This document shows, piece by piece, positions 33,641 to 45,176 of a stretch of DNA of 64,000 nt. Position numbers and translations under genes: made by a program. This DNA is from Vicugna pacos (lineage: Eukaryota > Chordata > Mammalia > Artiodactyla > Camelidae): positions 13,372,501-13,436,500 of the forward strand of contig NC_133019.1 of NCBI RefSeq assembly GCF_048564905.1, read 5' to 3'. The notes under the pieces were generated by a model that was not told the origin of the DNA, made no database searches, and worked only from the letters and a program-made list of their open reading frames with translations. The stretch's first letter is position 1. Each line of letters opens with the position of its first letter.

Positions 33641-34349
33641 TGAGAGAGGAAGTAGAATGTGGGTAAAAAGAGGAAAGAGAGAAGAAAAAAAATAGAGAAG
33701 ACTGGGAGAAGAGATAGAGAAAGAAAAAGAAAGAGGGAGAGAAGGCAGTTCTAGGACACAAAAGGAGACACGTGGAAGGGATGGGGAAGAACAGAGTGTG
33801 ATAGGGAGCCGGGCGATGCCGAGGCGTCGTGACTGGAGGGGTGACGCTTCCATATTGGAAGATAATGTTACAAGTCTATGTGAGAACTGAAAGATATCAG
33901 GTCTTGAATCTCTGCTGAGTTTAGTCTTGATCTAACAAGCACAGTGAAGCCACCCACCCTTTTGAGTATGGAAGTAGCCTGATGACAGATCTTTGAGCAT
34001 ATAAACCAGAGAGTATCAGGACCTCCAGGGGAATGATGGGAATTGGAGCTGAACCCCAAAGTCACTGAAAAACCCAGGAAGACCCATGAGGCCAGCTCCT
34101 CTTTCCATTTCCATCTCTTTCCCTCTTGGGCCACAGGATTTGTCTCTTTCTGGATCCTGGAATCAATCCTTCTTCTTACATAGCTTCCCCACTCTCTTCT
34201 CTCTGGCTTTCTGCCCACTGGCTTTTTCTGATCACTTACTTTTTCCTTTCCCTCAATAACTGCAGCTTTTCCAGGTCAACCATGACCCTCCACTCCTCCC
34301 ACCACTAAGTGACTCAGTTGCTCAGTATTTGCCTCTTCACACAAAGTAG
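33641..34349. other. Purine-rich tract, then unique sequence
   Basis: 33650-33785 is almost all A and G on the + strand. The rest shows nothing recognisable. Confidence 0.45.
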
Positions 34350-34556
34350 ATCAGAGATGACCAGGGACTGGGGGGAGGAGAATGGGAAGTCCCTGTTTAA
34401 TGGGCACAAAACTTTTGTTTAGGATAATGAAAAAGTTTTGGAGATGGATGATAGTGATGGATGTATAACACTGGGAATGTACTTAACAGTGAACTGTACA
34501 CTTAAAAATGGCCAAAATGTAAAAGTCACCACAATAAAAAACAATTGCAATGAATG
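34350..34556 (+). mobile_element. L1M 3' end
   Basis: 'cctgtttaatgggcacaaaa', then 'agttttggagatggatgata', 'aacagtgaactgtacactta' and 'caccacaataaaaaacaatt' are the last 200 bp of an L1MC/L1ME-type element, ending in an A-rich tail. Confidence 0.85.
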
Positions 34557-34559
34557 ACT

Positions 34560-35060
34560 CTAGTTACCCTGTGGGGAACAGGTTGTGGGGCGTCATGGCA
34601 GTGGGAGGAGTGGGAAGAAGCAGACCAGTCAGGGGGTGTCTGTCACCTGGTCTTGTAGAGATGATGGTGCCTTGGACCAGAGTGGTGCCAGCAGAGGTGG
34701 ACAGAAGTGGCCAAATTGAAGACCTTTGCGGAGGCAGGCAGCTGACATGATGTATTATGCATGTAGGAGGTGATGAGTTGGAGATTGTGGATGACACTTA
34801 AGAGTCTCGTCTTGAGGCACAAGGTGCATGGTGGTGTCAGGTTCTGCTATTTCAGAAGGAAACAGGTGAAGTGTTGTCAGGGAAGAAGCATTCTGCTTGT
34901 TTAGTGCCATCAGAGGGGCAGATGGGAGTGTTAGGGAACAGGTTTGAGCTCAATATAAAAAAACGATGAGGGTGTGTGGGAACTTTGCATCCCCTTGGTG
35001 AGGCTGTCATATGGGAGATACATGTTGGGCTGGAGGATCTTTAAGAGCCTCAGATTCCTT
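34560..35060 (-). repeat. L2 LINE internal/3' region
   Basis: 'gatggtgccttggaccagag', 'ggaggtgatgagttggagat' and 'ggagatacatgttgggctgg' follow the reversed L2 body. Decayed. Confidence 0.6.
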
Positions 35061-35539
35061 CAGCCTAGGTCTTTGGAAGCCTTTGCAAATGGCATTTCTG
35101 TTGCACATTGAGACAGAAGCCGGATTACGGAAGCGGGTAGTAAGGTAATGAGGCTTTGCCTGGAGATCTCGTAATTGAAATGATAGTCAAGAACTCATAG
35201 CCAGGGAAGTCTGTGGGGTCAGAGAGGGTTTTTTCTGCTGTGTTTCTCTCTCTCTCCTCCCCATCTCCTTCCTTCCTCCCCCCTGCAACCAGACCTCTTT
35301 CTTTTTTCAAAATGGAGAAAATTGTCTCACGCTGGCTGACCTCTAAGGGAGCCCTGGGCTCTCGGTAATATGAGGCTGGTTGGTTATTTCAGGTGAGAAT
35401 GGGGACCCATGGACAAATTCCTTCCCTCTAAGCCGGTCCCAGCTCCGAGCTCTTGCAGCCACCACAGTGATTCTTGACATATCATCACAGACACCTCCTT
35501 GGCTCAAATCATTTCCCGCTGTGCGCCCATAACACACAG
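35061..35539. other. Unique sequence, no gene seen
   Basis: C/T-rich at 35245-35300. No gene. Confidence 0.4.
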
Positions 35540-35660
35540 ATTGGAGGTAACTTTACTCCAGAGAACCAATTAGCACAGACCCAGGCTGGGTAATTACGGT
35601 TTGATAAGATCCTCGCCGCCGATATCCAGGGCAGATAAAGCACCAGGCAGCCATTTCTCA
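35540..35660. promoter_or_regulatory. Candidate enhancer-like block with GATA and homeodomain sites
   Basis: Within 105 bp the block holds CCAATTAGC at 35567-35575, GTAATTACGG with its TAATTA core at 35591-35596, TGATAAGA (a strong GATA site) at 35602-35609, CGATATCC near 35620 and CAGATAAAG at 35632-35640. It is repeat-free and keeps CpGs. Composition evidence only. Confidence 0.4.
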
Positions 35661-36039
35661 GCAGGACGTGGGGGGAACAGTATTACAGCTTGCCTCTCTT
35701 CCTCGTCTTCTCTGCCTTTGGACCCCTACCCCCGTCTCTCCCCAATTTAAAATGGCCCAGGAGAGGAAGGAGATGGGATGAAAGGGCAAAGATGAGAGAC
35801 CCTGGAGTGAACAGCAGCTGCTCGTCTCCCAGGGCCAGACCCATGGCCTATACCGGCCTTTCCATCAGCCCTAAGAGGTGGCTGTTATCCAGAGCTGGGG
35901 AGGTGGGACCACCTGACTAGGAGGGCCCAGTGGTTCTAAGCCCAGTGATCAGATAAGGGAGGAGAATATACATCCCATCTCGAGAGACCAGTGATGCTTC
36001 AGGACTCTGCTCAGAGTGGTCACGGTCTCCCCCAGACCA
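35661..36039. other. Unique sequence, no gene seen
   Basis: Nothing recognised. Confidence 0.4.
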
Positions 36040-36400
36040 CCTCCATGCTCCCCCAGACCACCAGGGCCTCCGACCTCCTTCCCGCCCCTCCCCTCCCCTT
36101 TGGACCTGTGTGGAGGCTGTTGCTGTGTGTGAACCTGTTTCTTTTCATCCTCCTACTTCAAGCCATTTTAGCTCAACTGGACCTCTCCAACTGCCCCTCC
36201 CCAGCACCCCCCTCCCCAGACATTCAGGGTTCCCGTAATCCACTCTGTATACTGCAGCCAGAGGGGCTGTGTTAACGTGCAAATCTGGCTGTGCCCTTCC
36301 CTTGCTTAAAACCGCTCAGTGGCTCCCCACTGCCATCAGGCTAGTGTGTAAACACAGCCTTGGCGTGGCTGATTTGTGTTCACCTTCAGATCTTTTAAGA
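36040..36400 (+). repeat. L2 LINE, left piece
   Basis: 'cttcccttgcttaaaaccgc' followed by 'tcagtggctccccactgcca' is a signature L2 segment. The element is cut by an L1M and resumes at 36896. Confidence 0.75.
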
Positions 36401-36895
36401 AACAAAACATTGAAGATACTGTTGCAATCCACTGTATACCATTCTTCAGCCCTGTTTTTCTTTTTTGAGGTCTTCAGCCGTAAACTTGTCTTTTGTGACT
36501 TGAAATTTTACTTTTTTAAATTAGCACACAGTAACATTGACGTCTCTTTTTGGCGTAAAGTTCTATGAATTGTAACTCATGTGTCGAGGTACATACCACC
36601 ATTACAATCAGAATAAACAGTCCCATCACTCTTGAGAAATCCGACTTGTGGTCACACTCTTCCCCTTCCCTGAGTCCAAATCCATCACTCTGGTTTCCTT
36701 TGAAAGATGTGATATCCATGGAATCACACAGTATGTTATCTTTTGAGACCAGCCTCTTTCACTCAGCGTAATATCTTTGAGATTCATCCACGTTGCTGTG
36801 TGTATCAGTGGGGTGTCCTTTTTATGGCTGAGTAGTATTCCATTTTATGGATGAATTAAAGTTTGTCTATCCAATCCCCTGAGGGCATGGCTCCT
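36401..36895 (-). mobile_element. L1M 3' fragment nested in L2
   Basis: 'gagattcatccacgttgctg' and 'ggctgagtagtattccattt' are antisense L1 motifs, preceded by reversed L1M 3' UTR sequence. It splits an L2, so it inserted after it. Confidence 0.8.
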
Positions 36896-37225
36896 TTTGT
36901 ATCCTGACATTTATACCCGTCATTCCTTCTGCTGGGGACATCCTTCACTCCTTCCTCCTCTTGGCCTGTCTAGTTTCTTATCCTTCTTCTGATAGCATTT
37001 TAAACATTTTTTCCCTAAGGAGACTCCTCAGACTTTAGGCAGAATTAGGTTACCCACCCATGACTTCCTCCGGTAAACAGGTTCCTTACACATTAGGGTA
37101 GTTTTTGTGAAATTATCTGCCTTCTCCACCATCTGTAATCTTCATGAAGGCAAGGGCCATACCCACGTCATTCAGTTATGTGCCTGTCACCTGGAAAATC
37201 CTAATAAATATTTGTTAAATTAAGA
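36896..37225 (+). repeat. L2 LINE, right piece
   Basis: L2 resumes, closing with 'cttcatgaaggcaagggcca' and 'ctaataaatatttgttaaat', the L2 3' end. Confidence 0.75.
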
Positions 37226-38414
37226 ATATTATTTGCTTTTATATTCCTAGGACCTGATATTATACTAAATATTCAGTAACTCACAATGGACATGTGACAA
37301 ATTAATAAAAAAATGTATTTTGGTGTCCTCATGATAGGCACATATATTTATTTTGCTCTTGTCTGTACTGCTCTGACCCCTTTGCCAAACTTTCATAACA
37401 TTCTGAGCCATTAGTCTTTTTTTTTTTTGCAGTATTACAAAAAAATCTTGATACACTACAATATGACAAAAATAAAGATGAGTGGTCGGGATAAAGCGAA
37501 AATGAGAACAAATAGAAATGCAAGACCTAGGAAAAGCGAGAACACAGAAATTCATGCCATAAAGTCTGAGCTTCCTAGCAACCAAAGACAAAAGGGAAAC
37601 CATTGGGGACAGATTTTGCCTTGTCCACTGGTGAAAATTAGACCAGTTTCCATGGGGAAGCCGAAGCTGAGGGGAAATTTCCTATGTGGGACTTCAAAAA
37701 GGAGCACAGAGAGCTAACGGGCAATTTGGAAAATACCCTTCTTCCGTTAAATGTGACAGCTAGACTCGTGGCTTTCCCTTCAGGCATTTCTTCGGGGCAA
37801 ACATAAAAGGGTATGACTAAACAGAAGTCAATAAATCTGCTTCCATGAGGAGCCAAAACCATTTGGCCCAGATATGCAGTTCTCTGATCGTCTGGCTTGA
37901 TCCAGGGATAAGAGTCTAGAATATCCAGAAGAGTAGATGGGCGGCAGGTCCTTCAGATAATCCTCCGTGATGATCATCTTTTTGCACTGGGCTCTTCCTG
38001 ACAGCCAGCAGCAGGCAATTTTAGTTTATGTTTCCCTGCGAGGGTGTGGAGGAGTGGCACTCTGTGTTGTCAACCCAAGGCAGCACACATGCATCTTTCG
38101 TAAACCAACCAAGTGGGTGGCAGAATTGGCATCCTCTTACGAAAGCAAGCATCCTAACCAAGGCTCTTGCCTGCTCAGACTACCACTTCCCCACCACGCT
38201 CAGGTGGGCCACACGTAAAATAAGACTGTGGAAGAGAAAGTGAGGCCCCCCTCCCCATCCCATGCCCCGGGTGTACCCACACCGGGAAGAGCCCTGTGCA
38301 AAATTTGGCTCCGTTTCAGGAGGATTTGAAAAAGAGAACTTTAAGACAATCCCAGATCCTGGGATTAAACACTCTGAAGGGAATGAGAGCGTCAGCGAAC
38401 ACGTGGGTAGAGAC
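37226..38414. other. Unique sequence, no gene seen
   Basis: AT-rich at 37226-37500. The block 37545-37800 is repeat-free and could be conserved, but I see no clear motif cluster. No gene. Confidence 0.4.
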
Positions 38415-38580
38415 TGCCTTTTCATTTACAGTCTTTGCGTTTGATGCTCACAAGCAGCGCAGGGCAGGAGGGAGGCTGGGGGCGGCTCCCCATTACCCCC
38501 AGTTTACAGCTGACAAAAAGATACTTAGGGGGGTAAATGAGTTGCCAGAAGTCGCTCAGCATAAAGGGTCAGAAGCATTA
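38415..38580 (-). repeat. MIR SINE fragment
   Basis: 'cattacccccagtttacagc' and 'gagttgccagaagtcgctca' fit the reversed MIR 3' half. Confidence 0.6.
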
Positions 38581-39664
38581 CTTTGGCTACTTTAGCTTTT
38601 CTGGACTCAAATTTTGTGTTCTTTGCATTTCCCATCGAATATGTTAACACACTGGAAGACTGCATGCAAATGTCGTGTCACGATTTCCTAGAATAATAAC
38701 AGGGAGGCAACCTTGATCTTTAGATGGAGAAGAAGGGGCTTCCAACTATAATAAAAGGGATTTGGGTTAGACATTAGGAAGATATTTCTGCCAGGGAGAG
38801 ATATAAGTCATAAGAAACAGCCACGGAGTGAGACTCTGGAATTTTCTTACTTATTTCTTACCTTTGAAAATGTGAGCACTGCTCTTGGTCTGGGGACAGC
38901 TTGGGGGCCGTCCTATGTAGCGAGCCCATTTCTTTTGCCTTCCACCCAACCCTTCCGCAGCAGAGCCTGGGCTTCGGAGGGAGTTGGAGGCGGCCGGGGG
39001 CACCTGCTATTCACTGATGGAGCTGGTCAGTAATACGTCTTGCGCTGGGGCACAGTTGGGTCAGAGTCTCCACAGGAGATGTTTTCACCCCAGAGACTTC
39101 AGATGAAGACGTGGTAACAGAGGGACTCGTTACTGAGATGGGGACAGGCCCAGGGAACCCCCAAGGCAGGGTGAAGGCTCTGAAACCAGGAATCGCAGGG
39201 CAGCCAGAGAGGTCGAGCTGCTGGCTGGAGCTCATGAACGCCAGAGTCACGGGTCAGAGAGAGGCTGTCTGGAAGAGCTGCAGCCATGGAGGGAGGCCCC
39301 TGCTGGACTCCCAGCGTCAGAGCAAGGAAGGAGTCGGGAAGAAACACCTCACCTCTCTGTCCCCCGGCCTTCTGATCTCTCCCCGGTGCCCATGTCGGCC
39401 ACACCCAGCCAGGATCTTGTCATCAAGAGAGGCTGGGAGGTGTGATGCTCTGAGGTCAGCCTCCTGAGGCCAGAGCAGGGCGGGGAATGGACCCGAGTGA
39501 GGCAGGGGTGCACAGAGAACAGTCAGCATGGCAGGAAGAAAATCAAGGAGCTCTCTGCCTTCGTCCACCCTTCGTTCTGGAGGAAGCCAGATAATAGATC
39601 TAACAGCAACATAACACAAAGCACACACAAACACACACACACACACAAAACCAAAAAGGGGCTG
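38581..39664. other. Unique sequence, no gene seen
   Basis: GC-rich around 38980-39460. The long open frame on the - strand (39317-39967) crosses into an old L2 and a CA tract, so it is not a gene. Confidence 0.45.
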
Positions 39665-39850
39665 TGGCGCAATGACACAGCACTGAGTGCCGTGGAGAAA
39701 AGCAGAGCAGGTGGAGAGTGAGAAGTGGAAGGGGGCCTGTCTTAAGTAGGGTGAGCGGAGGGACCTCGGAGGAGGTGACATCCTGCAGAGGTCTGAATGA
39801 GGCGAGAGACTGGATGTGGGTGCCCATTTAAAGGCCTGGCATCCTGGTTC
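39665..39850 (-). repeat. L2 LINE fragment (worn)
   Basis: 'gcggagggacctcggaggag' followed by 'gtgacatcctgcagaggtct' resembles the reversed L2 body. Confidence 0.45.
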
Positions 39851-40371
39851 CAAGGAAAATGTGAGTGGTCCCCAGTGAAGGCAGGTTCTCAGAGGGCCCC
39901 CCACGTCCGAGGGCACAGCCGGACATAGGCGTGTCCCCACCACCCCGTGCACCACACAGACACCCACTCACAAAGGCAGCAGCACCACGGCCAGGGTGCC
40001 GGGATCCCTCGTGCCAGGCGAGCCCAGAGCCTCCCCCTCCACTCGGCCTGGGAGGCTCGCTCACAACCATGGCAACAGATTCCTTCTGAATGAAGCGAAG
40101 GCGGGTTTCGGGGCTCCATCAGCGAGAGACGAGGGTGGGGAGGGAGGCTGCGCTAACCAAGGGCTAGGCGATGGCCCAGAAGATGCTTCAGCCTCTCGTG
40201 GCTCCTCCCCAAGAGTGTGAAGAGAGTGGCAGCTGGTGGCCAGGTGGCAGAACCCCCACGCATGGCTGTGGCTGTGCTACATGGGGGGCCTGGGGCCTGG
40301 AGTTGGCTAGAATCGGGATTAGGAGGGACTCACACCCACCTCCCCCTCACACAGACACTGTCTGTCTCTCC
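39851..40371. other. GC-rich unique sequence
   Basis: Scattered CpGs, but fewer than in the patch at 2320. No gene. Confidence 0.4.
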
Positions 40372-40411
40372 CACACCCACACCCACAGACACACACACAC
40401 ACACACACATA
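40372..40411. repeat. (CA)n-rich microsatellite
   Basis: CACACCCACACCC units run into a pure (CA)n of about ten units. Confidence 0.85.
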
Positions 40412-40464
40412 CTCTTAGAAACACAGGGTTCCAGAAATGCACATAGCAGCAGAGCTGAACTGAG

Positions 40465-40690
40465 GCGTGCTGGTTCTGGGAAGGCCTCTTGGAAGAAGCA
40501 ACATTTAAACTGAGACCAGAAGGCAGAGTAGGAGTTAGCCGAGCAAAGAGAAGGTGGGAAAAACTTCCAGGCAGAAGGAGGCCAGAGGTGAGAGGGAGAG
40601 AGAGGCAGCTTGCTGGGCCGGGAACTGAGTGAAGTCCAGATTGGCTGGAGAGTAAAGGGGGTCGGGGGGAGACCCTCCAACACAGAGGCA
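40465..40690 (-). repeat. L2 LINE fragment
   Basis: 'gggaaggcctcttggaagaa' and 'aacttccaggcagaaggagg' match the reversed L2 body. Confidence 0.7.
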
Positions 40691-40774
40691 GCAGGTGGCC
40701 TGGGGTGACCTCAGTCTCCTTCTGTCCCCTCCTGTGATCTCCTGGCCGGGAAGGTGACAGCCACTTTTCCTATT

Positions 40775-40945
40775 TCTGGAGTGCTTTGCAGTTTGCAAAA
40801 TGCTCCCATGTCCGTTTTTCATCAGTTTTAGTCATGACAAGTGGCAGAGCTGGGATTGAGAATTCAGGTGAGGACGGAGGCTCTGCGACATCCAGTGACT
40901 TGTCCTGGGACACAGCGCTAAGGGTCGGACTCGCACATGGGTCCT
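40775..40945 (-). repeat. MIR SINE fragment
   Basis: 'agtgctttgcagtttgcaaa' and 'acaagtggcagagctgggat' fit the reversed MIR. Confidence 0.6.
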
Positions 40946-42084
40946 CCGCCTCCTTGCCTGACACTCGCCTCCCTGCGAGGTCAGTGTGCAGGTCCCCCGG
41001 CCTGGCACCAAGGTTTGGAATGACCTGTATTTCCGCGGTCACCAGCCTGAAGCCTGGACCCTGTCAGAGTCAGGACCTGACTCGGAGTGGGCCTCGTGCC
41101 CTGGACACGGACCTCAGCCTCCACGAGGCCCTGCCCAGCTCTGGGCTCTGTGGCTGAAGCTTTGGTCTGAGCTCGTCCTGTGCATCCACATAGCCAGGGT
41201 TTCCTGGAAGGGGCCTCAGGGCTCACCCCAAGGTGCTTTCACTCCTGAGAGGATGACCAGGGGTTGCAAGTTCTCAAGTGTGAAGATCTGTTTGGTTGTG
41301 GATTTGCTCTCTCAGGGTCCCCAGCTCACCCCGCCGCCTCCTTCCACACTGTTCTTCAGTGTCCTTGGCTAACACTGTGGTCTTAGCTGCCATGTTCCTT
41401 CCCCTCGTGCTCTGGGGCTTAGTATCCATCCCAAGCTCTCTGTCCTTCTCAGGCTTTCTCTCCCTTTCCAGAAGTTTCCCTTAGGTGCTGGGCAGCCCCA
41501 GCCTCCCTATTCCCTCCGCCTTCCCTCGGTCTCCATCCCCCCCAGCCACACCCCCTTCCCACAGTAACCCCTCCCTGGAGACAGGAACCCCAGTCCCTGA
41601 GGAGCCGCCTGGAGGGCGCGGCCGGGCCAGTGCTCGGAGTCCCGTGAGTGAGAAGCCTCTGACCGGGAGGGAGGTGAGAGACTGAGACTCCGAAGGAAGG
41701 AAAGAACAGCTATTAGTCACCAGGGGGAGAAGAAGAAAAGGAATTGGTCGGACAGCAGGTGGTCCAGGAAAGCTCACACAGCCCAGACCAGCCCTGAATT
41801 TAATAAGGGACAGGAATTAGAGTCGGCAGGGAAACGCATCGCTGCTGGCCCAGCTTCCCTCCCTGCTCCAGCCCCGGGGTTGGAAGGAAGGTGAGCAGGC
41901 AGGCACCTGGGGTGGATGCCTAATCGTGTCTTTGGAAGCCGAGGGGAAGATAACAGGAGGCAGCGAGAAGAAGATGTAGGCAAAAGAAAGAGGGACAAAC
42001 AGCTGCTGGTCTTTGGTAGCCCTTCTCCCCTTCCCCCTTTTCAGACTACGCTTGTTACATGACCAAATACTAGTTTAATATTCA
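40946..42084. other. Unique sequence, no gene seen
   Basis: C-rich at 41480-41580. No recognised repeat or exon. Confidence 0.4.
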
Positions 42085-42480
42085 ACAAGAGTTGTTGGCA
42101 CCTGCAGGTACCAGACTCTGGGTGGGTGCTGGAATCAGAGATGAGTAACGCATGGGTGACGCCCTCAAGGTGATCACGGGTACTGAGAGATGGAGAAACG
42201 CGCCCAAGGATGCCCTGATTGACAAGCACCGTGAAAGGGGGAAGTGCAGAGTGTTGGGTGGCCAGGCTCTGCCCAGAGGGCTTGGAGGGCTGCACAGAGC
42301 CTGGCCTCAGACCCAGGAGACAAGGCAGAGTTAGCGAGACATGGAGACAGAGGTAGGGAAACCCCAGCAGAAGGAGGAGCATTATTTAAAGCCCCAGAGT
42401 CACTGATGGGCATGCTGTGTTTAAAGGGGACAGTGAGGGATATGGGCGCAAAAGGGGAAACACCAAGAGAGGTTAGGAGC
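42085..42480 (-). repeat. L2 LINE fragment (worn)
   Basis: 'taacgcatgggtgacgccct' followed by 'caaggtgatcacgggtactg' and the later 'agggaaaccccagcagaagg' fit the reversed L2. It may reach 42700. Confidence 0.5.
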
Positions 42481-42984
42481 TGACGTTCTCTAAAGGGTCC
42501 TGTCGATGTGGCAATAGGACGGGAAAGTCAAGAGGCCTCCAGGTTTCCAGGATAAAGGAATTACATCCATTTCCCGACACCCATCAATGTCACACTGCCC
42601 AGGGTGAGGATCCAGAAAAGGGTAAGGGGACCAGGAGGCCCTTGTTTAAGAGGCTTTGGAGGGAGTCTGGGTTTTTAGTTCACTTGGCTTTTGGGGAAGG
42701 CGGGAAGAGGGGTACATCTCATTCTAATCGTAGCCCCTCTTTCTTTCAGTTTCTAGTCCCGGAAGATCGTCATCTACTCCCTCTCTTCCTCCCTGGGTAA
42801 TGGTCACCTCACTCAGCTATAATGGCCTCAGGCCAGAGGCCACTTGTCCCCTCCCACCCTGCCCCCCCATTCCATGGCAGAAATCAGAATAGAGTCGTGA
42901 GGAATCCCAAGGAGGGTTAGAATAGAAAAACTTCAGTAAAGGCCTTCTCGTTACAAATGCGTACAAGCGATTCAGAAAACAAAT
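42481..42984. other. Unique or strongly worn L2 sequence
   Basis: 42481-42700 may be the upstream part of the neighbouring reversed L2. No gene. Confidence 0.35.
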
Positions 42985-43530
42985 TGGAAAAATGTATCAA
43001 GGGTCTGCTTAAAATCCCTTCCTGGCTCCCCACCCCCTTAAGGGTAAAGGACACACTCCTTGACATAGTACATAGGCTGCCCACCTACCTGTTCATTCTC
43101 ATGCCCCTCATTAGCCTCTGGGAACCCTCTCCACACCCACACCTAACCCCAACATTATCCAGCCACCAGCGAATCCTGGAGTATGTTGTGTTTTCTCACG
43201 CCATCATCACTTAGATCTAACTGTTTTCCTTGCCTAGAATTTCCATTCCCAACCTTTCCACCTGATTGACATTTCCTAAAATTTCCAAGCAACTTGCAAG
43301 TAAATTTCATTCTTGACCATGTCCCTCTTTATCAGCAGTTAGAAGTAATTCCCTGGGGCTCTTTTTCAATCACAACTGCGGCATTAATCAAATTGTATCA
43401 CTTAGGTTTTTGTGTCCCCAGTTGCCTGCGAACCCCATGATGGCAGGCATCCCCTTCTATCTTCGCATCCTCAGTGCCTGGCATAGTCACCGGCTCATAG
43501 TACGTGTTCAATGAATATTTGGTGAAAGCA
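42985..43530 (+). repeat. L2 LINE, long 3' part
   Basis: 'ggctccccacccccttaagg', 'aaggacacactccttgacat', 'ctgttttccttgcctagaat' and 'gttcaatgaatatttggtga' follow the L2 3' region in order. About 545 bp, one of the most complete L2 pieces in the window. Confidence 0.85.
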
Positions 43531-43539
43531 TGGGTGAGC

Positions 43540-43900
43540 CCTAAATATTATTTCATCCCTTGACCCAGTAATCTCAGTTGTAGGAATTTAACCTAAGAAA
43601 ATATTACAAAAGAAGGAACAAGAAATGTGCCCGCAGACATTCATTGCAGGATTATCTTTGTTAGTAGAAAACTGGAAGCAATTTAAATGCCAGCTACAAG
43701 AATAACCATGGATACGATGTAACAATGGATAAAATATTTCCCACTCAATCGAGAGTTTCAAAAAATGGTATACAAAGTTGTATGATCACCCTGATGATAA
43801 TGATATCGAATTCTAAGCAAGGACTAAAAGGCAATATACAAAAAGAAAATTATTTGTTGGGCTGGGTTTCGTCAACTAGAGTGATTTGTTTTGCTTCCTT
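43540..43900 (+). mobile_element. Old L1 (L1ME/HAL1 type) fragment
   Basis: 'gaatttaacctaagaaaata', 'cattcattgcaggattatct' and 'aaaactggaagcaatttaaa' match an old L1 3' region. Confidence 0.75.
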
Positions 43901-44343
43901 AAAATTCCTTTAAATGCTGTCATGATAATATTTATGCGCAGAGAGGAAACAGCTATTCAGCACATGAGCCACGTAACCCAAGGGTCTGTCTCTCAGAGGG
44001 ATTTGAAGGCATATACTGTCCTTTTGAACGTCAGTCCTTAAAAAGCTCTAGATAGACCCAAACACTCTGGCTTCCCCATTATGTCCCTGTAAACCACAGC
44101 GTATTCAAACACTCTTAAAGAGTCTTGTGTTTTCCACGTGCGATGTTATAGATTTGGGTCATATCTACTTTTAGCATCTTCCTTCCCAGGCCAAGAAAGC
44201 CTTATCTTCGGTGAGTCTGCCAGGGTGCTTCCCATTAGCACCCGCCTCCCTTTGATTATTCTGCAATTCTTGCCTGCATCTTTCCCTTATTTATTGCAGT
44301 ATTTGCATATTAGCTGTTTGCCAGATGCCTGCCTCATGCCAGG
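43901..44343. other. Unique sequence, no gene seen
   Basis: Nothing recognised. Confidence 0.4.
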
Positions 44344-44456
44344 CAGGGTGACCAGTCATTCCCATTCCTGGTACTATCCCGGCTTTAACTGAAAGTCCAT
44401 TGTCCTGGGAGACCATGCAGCCCCAGGCAAATTGAGATGGCTGGTCACACTACTGG
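44344..44456. mobile_element. Small palindromic DNA transposon (copy A)
   Basis: Inverted ends: AGGGTGACCAGTCA on the left and the complement of TGGCTGGTCACACT on the right, 12 of 14 matching. The middle carries a CCCGG-like core. The family is recurrent in mammals; I do not recall its name with certainty. Copy B lies at 50891. Confidence 0.6.
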
Positions 44457-44484
44457 CAGGCTCCACTTGTGACACGTTGGAGTT

Positions 44485-44625
44485 AAAGTTATGAACCCGA
44501 TGGACAAGGTCCTTCCCTCAAGGAGCTTACAGCCTATAAAGTGGGAAATGATCACAAAAAGCCGTCGACAATTTGAGCACGCTGTTGAAAGGCTGGCACC
44601 GAGTATCATGAATGCACAGAATAAA
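44485..44625 (-). repeat. L2 LINE fragment
   Basis: 'tccttccctcaaggagctta' followed by 'cagcctataaagtgggaaat' is the reversed L2. Confidence 0.7.
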
Positions 44626-44639
44626 AAGCAATGATTATT

Positions 44640-44712
44640 GCATGTGTGTGCATATGCGTGTTTGTGTGTGTGTGTGCATGTGTGCATACGCATGTCTGTG
44701 TGTGTGTGTGTT
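44640..44712. repeat. Compound (GT)n / GCATAC microsatellite
   Basis: GT runs are interrupted by GCATATGCGT and GCATACGCATGT. Open frames across it on both strands come from the repeat. Confidence 0.9.
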
Positions 44713-45176
44713 TGGGGCAGAGTTTGGTCTGCAGAGAAGATGGTATTTGAGCAGCGAAAGAACCACAGGCGTTCTCCCAGCAGACTGTGGAGCTTGCTCT
44801 CGGCCACCTTCCTGAGTGTCACACTCGATCCTGCACAGCAGTCTGTGCGTGGTTGCACAGTCACTTTCTCCAAGGGGAGAATCGTGTTCCTGCTTGGTTT
44901 CCAGCATCCTTCTTTATGGGAGCCAGTGGTTGGCCTTTTCTGCCATCTGCTCACCAGGTTCTAGTCTCCTTGGAACAGGAGGGAGCTCTGGTATTAGCCC
45001 CCATCTTTGGTCATATCTGCCAACCTGCATGCATAACCCGAGAATTAGGTCTGAGTGCCTTCTCCTCGCCCTAACACGGTAGGTATGCTGTATGCTTCTT
45101 CACACCAAAGCATCCTTTCCTGGCCTGCCTGCTTTCTCTGGTACCACCTTCAAGGACAGATGAAGGACATAGAATG
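44713..45176. other. Unique sequence, no gene seen
   Basis: Nothing recognised. Confidence 0.4.

Noticed and set aside
39317-39967. Open frame of 216 codons on the - strand
   Set aside because: The longest open frame in the window, but it runs across an old L2 fragment and a CA tract, resembles no family and overlaps open frames on the other strand.
44445-44954. Open frame of 169 codons on the - strand with His/Thr repeats
   Set aside because: The repetitive part is translation of the GT microsatellite.
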